Below, one piece after another: positions 37,648 through 45,214 of a stretch of 64,000 nt of DNA. Source of the stretch: Leptolyngbya sp. NIES-2104. Its GTDB lineage: Bacteria > Cyanobacteriota > Cyanobacteriia > Leptolyngbyales > Leptolyngbyaceae. The notes beneath the pieces are model-generated. The model did no database searches. It had not been told where the DNA came from and saw nothing but the letters and a program-made list of their open reading frames with translations. The position numbers and the translations under genes are program-made. Location of the stretch: the NCBI RefSeq assembly GCF_001485215.1, contig NZ_BBWW01000001.1:4154001-4218000 (forward strand). The letters run 5' to 3'. Each line of letters opens with the position of its first letter. The first letter of the stretch is position 1.

Positions 37648-39666
37648 CTACCCTACTGCTTGCTGGGCTTCTTGTTGAGTGACTTCTTGGAAGCGGATTT
37701 CGTCTCGACGTGGATCGACTAGGCTGACTTTGAGGCGTAACTGATCGCCTGGACGTGCTAACCGCTGAAACACCATCGGCAATTCTAAACCCAATTCTTC
37801 GAGCAGCACTAAGCCTAATCCTTCATGTTCTCGCAACCATCGCAACATCAGCGCATCCCAAATTTCGCCTGAGTGTCGCCGTAAGTACTCTAGACTCCAG
37901 TAGCGATTCGTTTGACGCTCGACAAAGACAGCTTCTTGGACGGCTAGACCAATATTGATCATTAGTTCTTTGACTTCCTCAACTGAGAAAGGTAGAACAT
38001 CGCCGCGTAAGTGCGCCTTGATTTGGAAGTGAGCGACTAAATCACTGTAGCGGCGAATCGGAGAAGTGACTTGAGTGTAAGTGTCGAGTCCTAAACTGGC
38101 GTGACGGGCAGGCGTGATTGTGAGTTCACTGCGAGGCATACAGCGACGAATCGCACACGATCGAACAGGTCCCGCTGGAAGCTGCAAGAGTTCCTCATCG
38201 GAAGGTAATTCGGGTTGTGGCTGACCCCGAAACGGTAACGGGACATTGTGGATTTGAGCGTAACGGGCGGCGACTTCTCCCGTTAGAATCATCATCTCAG
38301 CGACTAACTGACGGGAAAGCGAATCATCGAGAACTTCGATCGTAACTTCCCCATCGCTTTTTACTTTAATCGAAGACTCCGGCATATGAATGCTGATTGC
38401 TCCTTGAGACTGTCTCCATGCAGTCCGAAGCTTTGCCCACTTTGATAACGCTTCGATTTCGGGTTCACCTTGAACGCCTAAATGCAGCATTTCATCGACA
38501 TCTTCATAAGTCAGGCGATAGGTCGATCGAATCGAACTCGCGTGAATGCTGAAATCTTCGACTGCGCCTTCTGCGGTCAGAATTACAGCGAAGCTTAAAG
38601 CACAACAAGTTTTACCCGGATTCAAGCTCATCGGTCCCGTTGCCAACTCAGACGGGAACATGGGAATCATCCCGGTCGGTAGATAAATTGTTGTAATCCG
38701 TTTGCGGGCATCAAGGTCTAATTCGTCACCGGGAACAACCCAGCGAGTGGGATCAGCGATATGAATCCAGATTTTCTCGCGTCCGTCGGGTAGCACTTCG
38801 ACGCTCAGACCGTCATCGATTTCGCGGGTGCTTTCGTCGTCGATCGTATAAACCTTCAGGTGCGTCAAATCGAGGCGATTGACATCGAGATCTTCGGGGG
38901 GGAATTCCAAACGGTGGTGCGACACTTCCAGAACCTTATTAGAGAATTGAATCGGAATCTGAGCACGCCGCAGGAACATATTTTCATGTGGACTCCAGAT
39001 TCCCAGATCGACGAGAAGCTGAAAAGCGGCTTGGGACGTTTCAGGGCGTTTTAGAGCAGCAAGGATCTCGATCGCGCTTGATCGAGTCGGCGCTTCTTCC
39101 ACAGTAGCAAATCGCTCCAGTGCATCCAGTCGAGTTCGATCGCTCGGTTGCCATTCCACTGAATTTCCCTGCAACACGGATTCGATTCGCTCTAAGAAGC
39201 TCTGCCAGTCGCGCTGACGTTGAGCCTCCATCTCGATTTGATGTTTGAGATCTGCCACTTGCGTCGCGGATCTTGGCTCATAGCGATCGCCTTTCTGCTT
39301 AAAGTAAAGCTTATCTTCCGACAATAAGTAGTAAGCGGCGTAACACATCACCGGACTCTGATCCGAGAACAGCAGCATCGCTAATTCTTTCGGGTCGGTG
39401 CTGTCTCCGCCTTCGATCAGGATTTCCCAGGCAACTTCTAAGCTCGAAGGATCAAGAAAGGGTTTGACTTCTTTGAAAAAGTTTGGAATGTCGGACGGTT
39501 TGAACGTCTCGTTTGCGACTTCGTAGGTGATTTGACGGGGGTGAAGGGTGTGCGACTGAGAACGGTCGTCGATCGCGATCCAGTGTCTTTTTCCTTCTGG
39601 ACGATCGGCGACGGCAAGCCTGCGCTCTCCGTTGATGCGAAATTCGACGAGGGTTCCCTTCTCCAT
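37648..39666 (-). CDS. RNase II/RNase R-family exoribonuclease
   Basis: 672 residues from the methionine of MEKGTLVEF; the frame is open 24 codons upstream, but those lack conservation features. Hydrolytic 3'-5' exoribonuclease. The RNB catalytic domain begins near residue 266, with acidic residues in TIDDESTREIDDGLSVE. Motifs RLTYEDVDEML and TSPIRRYSDLVAHFQI follow, and an S1-like tail is near the end. The N-terminus carries an SH3/S1-like cold-shock substitute. Related to cyanobacterial Zam/Rnb proteins. It lies 107 bp downstream of rpsR in the same direction. Confidence 0.92.
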   Translation of the reverse strand: MEKGTLVEFRINGERRLAVADRPEGKRHWIAIDDRSQSHTLHPRQITYEVANETFKPSDIPNFFKEVKPFLDPSSLEVAWEILIEGGDSTDPKELAMLLFSDQSPVMCYAAYYLLSEDKLYFKQKGDRYEPRSATQVADLKHQIEMEAQRQRDWQSFLERIESVLQGNSVEWQPSDRTRLDALERFATVEEAPTRSSAIEILAALKRPETSQAAFQLLVDLGIWSPHENMFLRRAQIPIQFSNKVLEVSHHRLEFPPEDLDVNRLDLTHLKVYTIDDESTREIDDGLSVEVLPDGREKIWIHIADPTRWVVPGDELDLDARKRITTIYLPTGMIPMFPSELATGPMSLNPGKTCCALSFAVILTAEGAVEDFSIHASSIRSTYRLTYEDVDEMLHLGVQGEPEIEALSKWAKLRTAWRQSQGAISIHMPESSIKVKSDGEVTIEVLDDSLSRQLVAEMMILTGEVAARYAQIHNVPLPFRGQPQPELPSDEELLQLPAGPVRSCAIRRCMPRSELTITPARHASLGLDTYTQVTSPIRRYSDLVAHFQIKAHLRGDVLPFSVEEVKELMINIGLAVQEAVFVERQTNRYWSLEYLRRHSGEIWDALMLRWLREHEGLGLVLLEELGLELPMVFQRLARPGDQLRLKVSLVDPRRDEIRFQEVTQQEAQQAVG

Positions 39667-39772
39667 TGAAGTCTGCGGGGTGCGATGGGTGATGAAAAAT
39701 AGAGCAAATGGCGGGGGTTTTCGCCCAGGATTGCTCACACCCTACACTAGCACCCCCACAGCGTTGAAGGGG

Positions 39773-39988
39773 TTAGCCTTCTTGATTGACGAACGGTAGT
39801 AAAGCGATGACACGAGCACGTTTGATCGCGACGGTTAAATCACGCTGCTGTTTTGCAGTTAGTCCGGTAATCCGACGCGGCAGAATTTTACCGCGCTCGG
39901 TGATAAATTTGCGGAGCAGATCGACATCTTTGTAATCGATCGGATCACCTGGTTTAATCGGGGAAACTCGACGGCGAAAATAGGTCAT
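39773..39988 (-). CDS. rpsR: 30S ribosomal protein S18
   Basis: 71 residues: [27 protein letters not shown] and [32 protein letters not shown] are diagnostic. It follows rpmG by about 80 bp, the usual rpmG-rpsR order in cyanobacteria and chloroplasts. Confidence 0.98.
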   Translation of the reverse strand: MTYFRRRVSPIKPGDPIDYKDVDLLRKFITERGKILPRRITGLTAKQQRDLTVAIKRARVIALLPFVNQEG

Positions 39989-40068
39989 GAGTGTATTTGG
40001 TAAAGGGTCAATGGGCGGTAGTTGTGTGAAACTACGGGCAAAAACTTACCAGCTTTTGCTGACAAAGA

Positions 40069-40263
40069 TTATTTGATTTCTTTGTGGGGAGTGTGTCTGT
40101 TGCAGTGCGTGCAGAACTTTTTGAGTTCTAGACGTGCGGTGGTGTTCCGGCGGTTTTTCGAGGTGGTATATCGAGAAACTCCGTTAGAACGCTTTGCCGG
40201 GTTGGTGCGGCATTCGGTACATTCCAGCGTAATGATCAGCCTTACGCCTTTATTCTTTGCCAT
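40069..40263 (-). CDS. rpmG: 50S ribosomal protein L33
   Basis: 64 residues from MAKNKGVRL (ATG 40261-40263); the much longer open frame upstream is not part of the protein. It is the zinc-binding version, with two CxxC pairs (CTEC and CTHC). First gene of the rpmG-rpsR pair. Confidence 0.97.
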   Translation of the reverse strand: MAKNKGVRLIITLECTECRTNPAKRSNGVSRYTTSKNRRNTTARLELKKFCTHCNRHTPHKEIK

Positions 40264-40482
40264 AGTTTTGACGCAAACAAATAAGAGGGATAAACGTGTG
40301 AAGACACGAAGATCTATTATTTCACACTTGTTGGGAGATGGGCAAAAAATTGTCGGGGAAGTGCGATCGCAATGTCTAAGTGAATCAGTTGTTAGTTGTT
40401 GATATGTTGAGTTGGACTCTTGGCAAGGGCTTAACATTTTGCTCCCCAATGTGTCCAACTTGATTATGATATACATTGTATT

Positions 40483-40497
40483 TACACTGTAGGTGTA
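40483..40497. promoter_or_regulatory. Probable BrnA operator
   Basis: TACACTGTAGGTGTA, an inverted repeat of TACAC around a 5-bp centre, just upstream of brnT. A sigma70-like -10 (TATACA at about 40470) lies close by. BrnA-type antitoxins autorepress, so this is the natural candidate site. Confidence 0.5.
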
Positions 40498-40503
40498 GAC
40501 GAG

Positions 40504-40788
40504 TTGAGATTTGAATGGGGTGAGCGTAAAGCACAATCAAACGAGAAAAAGCATGGCATCTCGTTTAGTGAGGCAGAAACTGTCTTTTACGACGAGAATG
40601 CACGTTTGCTTTATGATGCAGAGCATTCTTCAGAGGAAGATCGATACATTTTGTTAGGCATGAGCGATTCGCTAACTCTATTGGTGGTTTGCCATGTGTA
40701 CCAAGAAGATGAAGAAACCATTCGGATCTTCTCTGCTCGTAGGGCAACTAAGCGAGAGCAACAACAATACCAGGGGTTTCTTTTATGA
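40504..40788 (+). CDS. brnT: BrnT-family ribonuclease toxin
   Basis: 94 residues with the BrnT pattern: [37 protein letters not shown], and the C-terminal [16 protein letters not shown]. RelE-fold RNase. It starts with TTG at 40504; no ATG or GTG gives the conserved N-terminus. The 3' end overlaps the antitoxin start by 4 bp. Confidence 0.9.
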   Translation: MRFEWGERKAQSNEKKHGISFSEAETVFYDENARLLYDAEHSSEEDRYILLGMSDSLTLLVVCHVYQEDEETIRIFSARRATKREQQQYQGFLL

Positions 40789-41003
40789 AAGATGAGTACG
40801 ATTTCTCCCAATCTGTGAAAAATCCCTATATCAAGAAGCTGAAGAAGCAAGTTACGATCCGACTGGAAGAAGAGGTCGTTGACTACTTCAAGGGTTTAGC
40901 TGAGGAAACGGGGATTTCTTACCAAAGCTTGATCAATTTGTATTTACAGGACTGTGTAAAATCACAACGCAAGCCAACATTGGAATGGGTTGGTGAAGTC
41001 TAA
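40785..41003 (+). CDS. brnA: BrnA-family antitoxin
   Basis: 72 residues. The C-terminal ribbon-helix-helix is KQVTIRLEEEVVDYFKGLAEETGISYQSLINLYLQDCV. It neutralises BrnT and represses the operon. ATG overlaps the brnT stop (ATGA). Its stop codon is immediately followed by the first attC-like element. Confidence 0.9.
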   Translation: MKDEYDFSQSVKNPYIKKLKKQVTIRLEEEVVDYFKGLAEETGISYQSLINLYLQDCVKSQRKPTLEWVGEV

Positions 41004-41087
41004 CTAACAACGCAGTGGAACATAGCGCAGAGTCTTCGCGCTATGTTCCAGTTCTTTCGCCACCGCTCACTTTCGCCGTTGTAGGGC
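41004..41087. repeat. attC-like inverted repeat 1
   Basis: Begins CTAACAACG right after the brnA stop and ends CGTTGTAGGGC; the outer arms pair with a single bulge. Inside is a perfect 13-bp stem, TGGAACATAGCGC/GCGCTATGTTCCA (41016-41050). The asymmetric outer boxes and imperfect long palindrome resemble an integron recombination site, though the terminal box GTTGTAG departs from GTTRRRY. Confidence 0.45.
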
Positions 41088-41161
41088 TTCGTTTTTCGGT
41101 TGTGGAAGTCCAGCAACATTATCTGTTTGTGTTCTAAGTTGAGTAAGCGAAACAATTGTCT

Positions 41162-41722
41162 ATGAACCAAATTGTTTACCTTGTAAGGCATTGCCAAGCA
41201 ACAGGGCAAGAACCGGATGCACCATTGACTGAAATTGGCAAACAACAAGCGATCGCATTAGCCGATTGGCTGAGTGAAGTACCGATTGAACGCATTATCT
41301 CCAGCCCATTTAGTAGAGCATTGCAATCTATTACGCTGCTATCAGAACGTCTTGGATTAGCGGTTGAGGCAGATGAACGATTAGTTGAGCGTATGTTGAG
41401 TCCAGTACCATTAGACGACTGGCGTGAAAGCTTGGCGAAGACATTTATAGATTTAGACCTGAGTTTTGAAGGGGGTGAGTCAAGTCGGACAGCAATGATG
41501 CGAGGTGTTGCTGTCGTTCATCAGGCAATACAGCAAACGACCCATCCTGTTGTCATCGTCACCCACGGCAATTTAATGACATTGATTCTCAAACACTTTG
41601 ATGAACAGATTGGGTATGCGGAGTGGGAGAGGTTGCAAAATCCTGACGTATATTGCATTGAGTTCAGGAGCAAGGGAGACGGTGTTGAGCGAGTAGAGCG
41701 AGTTCCGCTGCCAGCCGTATAA
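41162..41722 (+). CDS. Histidine phosphatase (phosphoglycerate mutase-like) family protein
   Basis: 186 residues from ATG 41162 (a TTG two codons upstream is also in frame). The catalytic RHG-type motif is VRHCQATG with the phospho-accepting His; Arg and Glu follow in ISSPFSRALQSI and DERLVER; the second His is in VTHGNLMT. All four active-site residues of the branch 1/2 phosphatases are present. Substrate unknown. The gene lies alone between two attC-like repeats, and its stop codon TAA is part of the second one. Confidence 0.88.
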   Translation: MNQIVYLVRHCQATGQEPDAPLTEIGKQQAIALADWLSEVPIERIISSPFSRALQSITLLSERLGLAVEADERLVERMLSPVPLDDWRESLAKTFIDLDLSFEGGESSRTAMMRGVAVVHQAIQQTTHPVVIVTHGNLMTLILKHFDEQIGYAEWERLQNPDVYCIEFRSKGDGVERVERVPLPAV

Positions 41723-41801
41723 CGGTCGCAATCACCGGAACAGGGCAATCTGATCGGTTGGTTGCAAAAGATACGGGTTCCAGGGATTGCGGTCGTTAGC
41801 C
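41718..41801. repeat. attC-like inverted repeat 2
   Basis: Left arm TAACGGTCGCAATCACCGGAAC shares 18 of 22 positions with the complement of the right arm ending CGTTAGCC. The left terminal box GTATAAC and right box GTTAGCC approximate RYYYAAC and GTTRRRY. Mismatches lie internally, as in attC sites where unpaired bases give strand choice. Confidence 0.5.
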
Positions 41802-41872
41802 TGCAAGTTATCTGTTGAGGTCATTAGCTAAGAGATGATATCAGATTCAGTTTTAGATTCAAGAGCGCTGCT

Positions 41873-42127
41873 ATGGAAAGTACGAATCTTCTCACCCTGC
41901 CCGACGATCGACAATTAGCCTACGCAGAGTACGGCGACCCAAACGGGCATCCTGTTTTCTACTTTCATGGTGGCGGAACTTCTCGGTTAGAGCCATTGTT
42001 GTTAGGCGATGATGTCTTTATCCGATTAGGCTTACGACTGATTGCGCCAGATCAAGTATTTTCCGTGGCTGTATCGAGCCTCAATGAAATTGATGCAGCG
42101 ATCGCCAAAGCGCTTCTAAGTGAATAA
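41873..42127 (+). pseudogene. Alpha/beta hydrolase remnant with in-frame internal deletion
   Basis: 84 residues. The first 60 are a normal alpha/beta hydrolase N-terminus: LPDDRQLAYAEYGDPNGHPVFYFHGG and RLGLRLIAPD. Directly after (about 42053-42058) the sequence becomes FSVAVSSLNEIDAAIAKALL, which matches the C-terminal end of the same family, after the catalytic His. The middle, with nucleophile Ser, acid Asp and His, is missing, so the product cannot be an active hydrolase. An in-frame deletion of roughly 500 bp is inferred. Confidence 0.72.
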
Positions 42128-42137
42128 GAACTTTGCA

Positions 42138-42191
42138 TTGACAATTAAGCAAATGCTAAAGTATCCTTCAGTTAAGCATTTGCTTAATTGT
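42138..42191 (+). promoter_or_regulatory. Promoter and double operator of the ArsR-SRPBCC operon
   Basis: Perfect 17-bp inverted arms: ACAATTAAGCAAATGCT (42141-42157) and AGCATTTGCTTAATTGT (42175-42191). Each arm is itself a small dyad, AGCA-N2-TGCT, with centres about 28 bp apart. TTGACA (42138-42143) and TATCCT 18 bp later form the promoter, so the left arm lies between the -35 and -10 boxes. ATG of the regulator follows within 5 bp. It fits autorepression by the ArsR-type protein. Confidence 0.72.
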
Positions 42192-42195
42192 TTTT

Positions 42196-42519
42196 ATGAG
42201 TCGATCAACCGTCAGCACCGACATTTTTCATGCGATCGCCGATCCCACTCGTCGAGCGATTCTGGATCATTTGCAGCGAGGTGAACAGCCTGTCAAGCAC
42301 CTTGCTGAACCCTTTGCCATGTCTTTACCCGCCATTTCACAACACTTGCAAGTCTTGTGCGAAGCGGGATTAGTCACCCAGCAACGCCGTGGACGACAGC
42401 GCATCTACCGACTCAATCCAGCGTCTCTTAAGCCAGTATCGGACTGGGTCAGCCAGTATGAACAGTTTTGGACAGCAAAACTAGATGCTCTAGGAGAGTA
42501 TCTGGAGGAACAACCATGA
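42196..42519 (+). CDS. ArsR-family transcription repressor
   Basis: 107-residue winged helix: FHAIADPTRRAILDHLQRGEQPVKHLAEPFAMSLPAISQHLQVLCEAGLV, then RRGRQRIYRL wing. It lacks the cysteine metal sites of ArsR/SmtB, so it belongs to the metal-independent group that sits next to SRPBCC genes. Translationally coupled (ATGA overlap) to the downstream SRPBCC gene. The upstream double palindrome is its likely operator. Confidence 0.92.
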   Translation: MSRSTVSTDIFHAIADPTRRAILDHLQRGEQPVKHLAEPFAMSLPAISQHLQVLCEAGLVTQQRRGRQRIYRLNPASLKPVSDWVSQYEQFWTAKLDALGEYLEEQP

Positions 42520-43451
42520 GCCAGGAGATTGTGCTGGAAACGTTTTATCCTCATCCACCTGAGCGCGTTTGGCAAGCGTTGACCGATCGCCGTGCTCTGA
42601 GTATCTGGATGATGAACAACGATTTTGAAGCTCGCTTGGGGCATCGGTTTCGGTTTCAGAGTTGTCCGCTACCAGGGTTAGAAGTCACAATTTACTGCGA
42701 AGTGCTAGAGGTGGAAGCACCAAAACGTCTAGTTTATAGCTGGAAAGAGCATCTCTTAGATACAGCGTCACGAGTGACATGGACACTATTTCCAGTAGAA
42801 GGCGGCACTCAAATCCGACTTCAGCATCGATCGACAGGTTCTGCGTCGATTCCTGTATTCGGGCTTCCAATCTTCGATCGATCAGTGCGTCGGACAATTG
42901 ACTCTCAACTCACCTCTACGACAGCGATCATCCATTCCTTACAGACAGCCTCTTCTGCCTCAAAAGACGGCTCATATCGATATTCAGAATTCCTGAACTA
43001 CCAAACCAAGTGGCATTACTGGCTGCAACAAAAATTACCTGGAGTATTAACGATGAGTTCAAATCAGCAGTTTCTGCAAAATTTATACGAAGCCTTCAAT
43101 AAAGGCGATTTGGAAACCATCATCTCGGTGATGCACCCAGACGTGAAATGGGCGAATGGGGTAGAAGGCGGTTTCGTTTATGGGCGCGACGCGGTGCGCG
43201 AGTACTGGACGAATCAATACAAGGTGATTCAAGTGCAGCTTGAAACCCTAAAATTCGAGACGGATGAAAACAATCGAAATGTCGTGACCGTTCATCAAAT
43301 CGTCAGGGATTTGCAAGGCAATTTGCTCGTGGATGTAACCATTCAGCAAATCTTTACCATTGAGAATGGTTTAATCAGTCTTTATGAAATTGGCGAAACT
43401 GAAACAATCCAAGAGATGATTCAAAAGACAAGAACTTCCAACGAGCAATGA
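42516..43451 (+). CDS. SRPBCC (AHSA1-like) domain fused to NTF2-like domain
   Basis: 311 residues. Residues 1-about 175 form an SRPBCC/AHSA1 domain: LETFYPHPPERVWQALTDRRALSIWMM, RLVYSWKEH, TWTLFPVEGGTQIRLQH. Residues about 180-311 form an NTF2/SnoaL-like domain: FLQNLYEAFNKGDLETIISVMHPDVKWANG, then GRDAVREYW. The second part has its own ATG at 43053 with GGAG 12 bp upstream (43041-43044), so it could also be made separately or was once an independent gene. Both folds bind small hydrophobic ligands. The ligand and role are unknown. Confidence 0.85.
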   Translation: MSQEIVLETFYPHPPERVWQALTDRRALSIWMMNNDFEARLGHRFRFQSCPLPGLEVTIYCEVLEVEAPKRLVYSWKEHLLDTASRVTWTLFPVEGGTQIRLQHRSTGSASIPVFGLPIFDRSVRRTIDSQLTSTTAIIHSLQTASSASKDGSYRYSEFLNYQTKWHYWLQQKLPGVLTMSSNQQFLQNLYEAFNKGDLETIISVMHPDVKWANGVEGGFVYGRDAVREYWTNQYKVIQVQLETLKFETDENNRNVVTVHQIVRDLQGNLLVDVTIQQIFTIENGLISLYEIGETETIQEMIQKTRTSNEQ

Positions 43452-43482
43452 TGTTTCGGCTATCAATGTTTCGGTTGTAATT

Positions 43483-43521
43483 GGTAGGGTGTGTTATCCC
43501 ATAAAGGTAACGCACCCTACC
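43483..43521. repeat. Dispersed cyanobacterial palindrome
   Basis: Arms GGTAGGGTGTGTTA and TAACGCACCCTACC (one mismatch) around an 11-nt loop. The GGTAGGGTG...CACCCTACC word is, to my recollection, a frequent dispersed repeat in filamentous cyanobacteria. Here it could also terminate the ArsR operon, though no T run follows. Confidence 0.6.
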
Positions 43522-43575
43522 TTCTGTCTAACAATCTCGTTGTACACCGACCGTAGCAAATTAGGTTAGAACATT

Positions 43576-44436
43576 GTGAATAAGACTGCTGTACTGCCAC
43601 CGTTTCTACTGCTCGATCGCTTACTTCAAGATTGGCTGCTTGAAGATATTGGGCGGGGCGATCGCACGACGCAAGCGTTGATTTCGCCGGGAACTCGTCA
43701 AGCGGTTTGGATTGCGAAAGAAGCAGGCGTGATTGCGGGATTACCGATCGCGGCTAGAGTGTTTCAATTGCTCAATGCTGCTACGGAATTTACGCCGCTG
43801 GTTAAGGAAGGGGAAGCAGTTGAAAAAGGACAAACGATCGCACAAATTCAAGGGGCTTACGATGCGCTACTCACAGGCGAAAGAGTTGCATTGAATTTAG
43901 CCATGCGTCTGAGCGGAATTGCCACGATGACGCGGCAGTATGTGGAAAAGATCGAGGATTTGCCTGCTCAGTTAGTGGATACGCGCAAGACAACGCCTGG
44001 ATTGCGATTGCTAGAAAAGTATGCAACACAGGTCGGCGGCGCAATCAATCATCGAATGGGATTAGATGATGCGGTGATGATTAAGGACAATCACATTGTT
44101 GCAGCGGGGGGAATTGGGAATGCGATCGCCCAAATTCGCGCTCAGATTCCCTATCCGTTAACGATCGAAGTCGAAACCGAGAATTTAGACATGGTGAAAG
44201 AAGCGATCGAGCATAAAGCCGATATCATCATGCTCGATAATATGCTGCCAGAGTTGATGATTGACGCGGTTCAGTTGATTCGGACTGCAAACGATCGCAT
44301 TAAGATCGAGGCTTCGGGAAATGTGACTTTGCAAACTTTGAGAGCGATCGCCCAAACGGGAGTCGATTACATTTCGAGTAGTGCGCCGATTACGCGATCG
44401 ACCTGGTTGGATTTAAGTATGAGAATTAAGCTTTAG
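43576..44436 (+). CDS. nadC: Nicotinate-nucleotide pyrophosphorylase (carboxylating)
   Basis: Quinolinate phosphoribosyltransferase of de novo NAD synthesis. 286 residues; GTG start at 43576. Family marks: EDIGRGDRTT, GERVALNLAMRLSGIAT, DTRKTTPGLRLLEKYA, GGAINHRMGLDDAVMIKDNH, IEVETEN, IMLDNM, and IEASGNVTL. Monocistronic by spacing. Confidence 0.97.
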   Translation: MNKTAVLPPFLLLDRLLQDWLLEDIGRGDRTTQALISPGTRQAVWIAKEAGVIAGLPIAARVFQLLNAATEFTPLVKEGEAVEKGQTIAQIQGAYDALLTGERVALNLAMRLSGIATMTRQYVEKIEDLPAQLVDTRKTTPGLRLLEKYATQVGGAINHRMGLDDAVMIKDNHIVAAGGIGNAIAQIRAQIPYPLTIEVETENLDMVKEAIEHKADIIMLDNMLPELMIDAVQLIRTANDRIKIEASGNVTLQTLRAIAQTGVDYISSSAPITRSTWLDLSMRIKL

Positions 44437-44513
44437 CGATTCATGCTGTCTAGTGGATCATTTTGAATGAGGTCAGCAATCGTGGGACAAGAAAATCCGT
44501 GAAGTTGATTGAG

Positions 44514-44925
44514 TCACAGAATTAAGTTTTCAAAGAATTGTGTATCATTCCATCGGTAGACTGAAAAATCACGTCGATCGACTGTCAGGACTCGTCCATG
44601 TCCGAGATGCTCTGCTAACACAACGAGGGAAGCATCAGCAAAATCCATTGGAAGATCAGCGTCGTTCCATGAGCGTAATCATTCGATCTAGTTGAGTCGA
44701 TTCTAAATTGAAAACATGGATGGTGCCGTTTACAACTTGGCGAAGAAAGCGAACTGGCGTAGTCTGACTGCTACGAGCAAGCAGAAAGTAACAGGTTTCT
44801 GTTAGCACTGGATAGGTTGTAATCAGGGGTTCTTGAATCGAGCGTAATGCAGTTTGAATCGCTTGGTGATTTGGATCGCGTTGATTAAAAAGTGCAAGAA
44901 AGGCTCCTGTATCAATGATGATCAT
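44514..44925 (-). pseudogene. VapC-type PIN toxin gene with frameshift
   Basis: The first frame (44925 to 44656) gives 89 residues with the PIN start MIIIDTGAFLALF and Glu in LTETCYFLL, then stops just after MITLMER. In another frame, from 44660 to the TGA at 44514-44516, the missing 48 residues follow: LPMDFADASLVVLAEHLG and VLTVDRRDFSVYRW, carrying the last catalytic Asp residues. A single frameshift near 44661 explains it. The toxin is therefore probably inactive, while the antitoxin gene upstream is intact. Confidence 0.82.
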
Positions 44926-45182
44926 GCCTGACCTTGCTGATGTTTCTGCGATAGATACTCTTGAATAACAGATTGATAGGGTTCAGTCGGATCAGCATCG
45001 ATAAAACCGACTAATCCCGCATCTTCAAATGCTTGCAAGGCATTCGTAGAGGTAGGCTTTAGCTGTTCGTAATACAGATCGATCGCTTGTCCCAAAATTT
45101 CAGCAATATTCTGCTGAGTTTGCTGCTGAATGAATGTCAGTTTTGCAGCGTGGTTTGGGTCGATTCGTGTTGTGATTTCCAT
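44922..45182 (-). CDS. Ribbon-helix-helix antitoxin of the decayed VapC
   Basis: 86 residues. The N-terminus ITTRIDPNHAAKLTFIQQQTQQNIAEILGQAIDLYYEQL is a CopG/RHH-like DNA-binding region; the acidic C-terminal half (FIDADPTEPYQ) would bind the toxin. Overlaps the PIN gene by 4 bp. Persisting without an active toxin, it may still repress its promoter or counteract another toxin. Confidence 0.8.
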   Translation of the reverse strand: MEITTRIDPNHAAKLTFIQQQTQQNIAEILGQAIDLYYEQLKPTSTNALQAFEDAGLVGFIDADPTEPYQSVIQEYLSQKHQQGQA

Positions 45183-45214
45183 ATTGTAATCTTTTGCTCC
45201 ATGTTGGCAGGACG

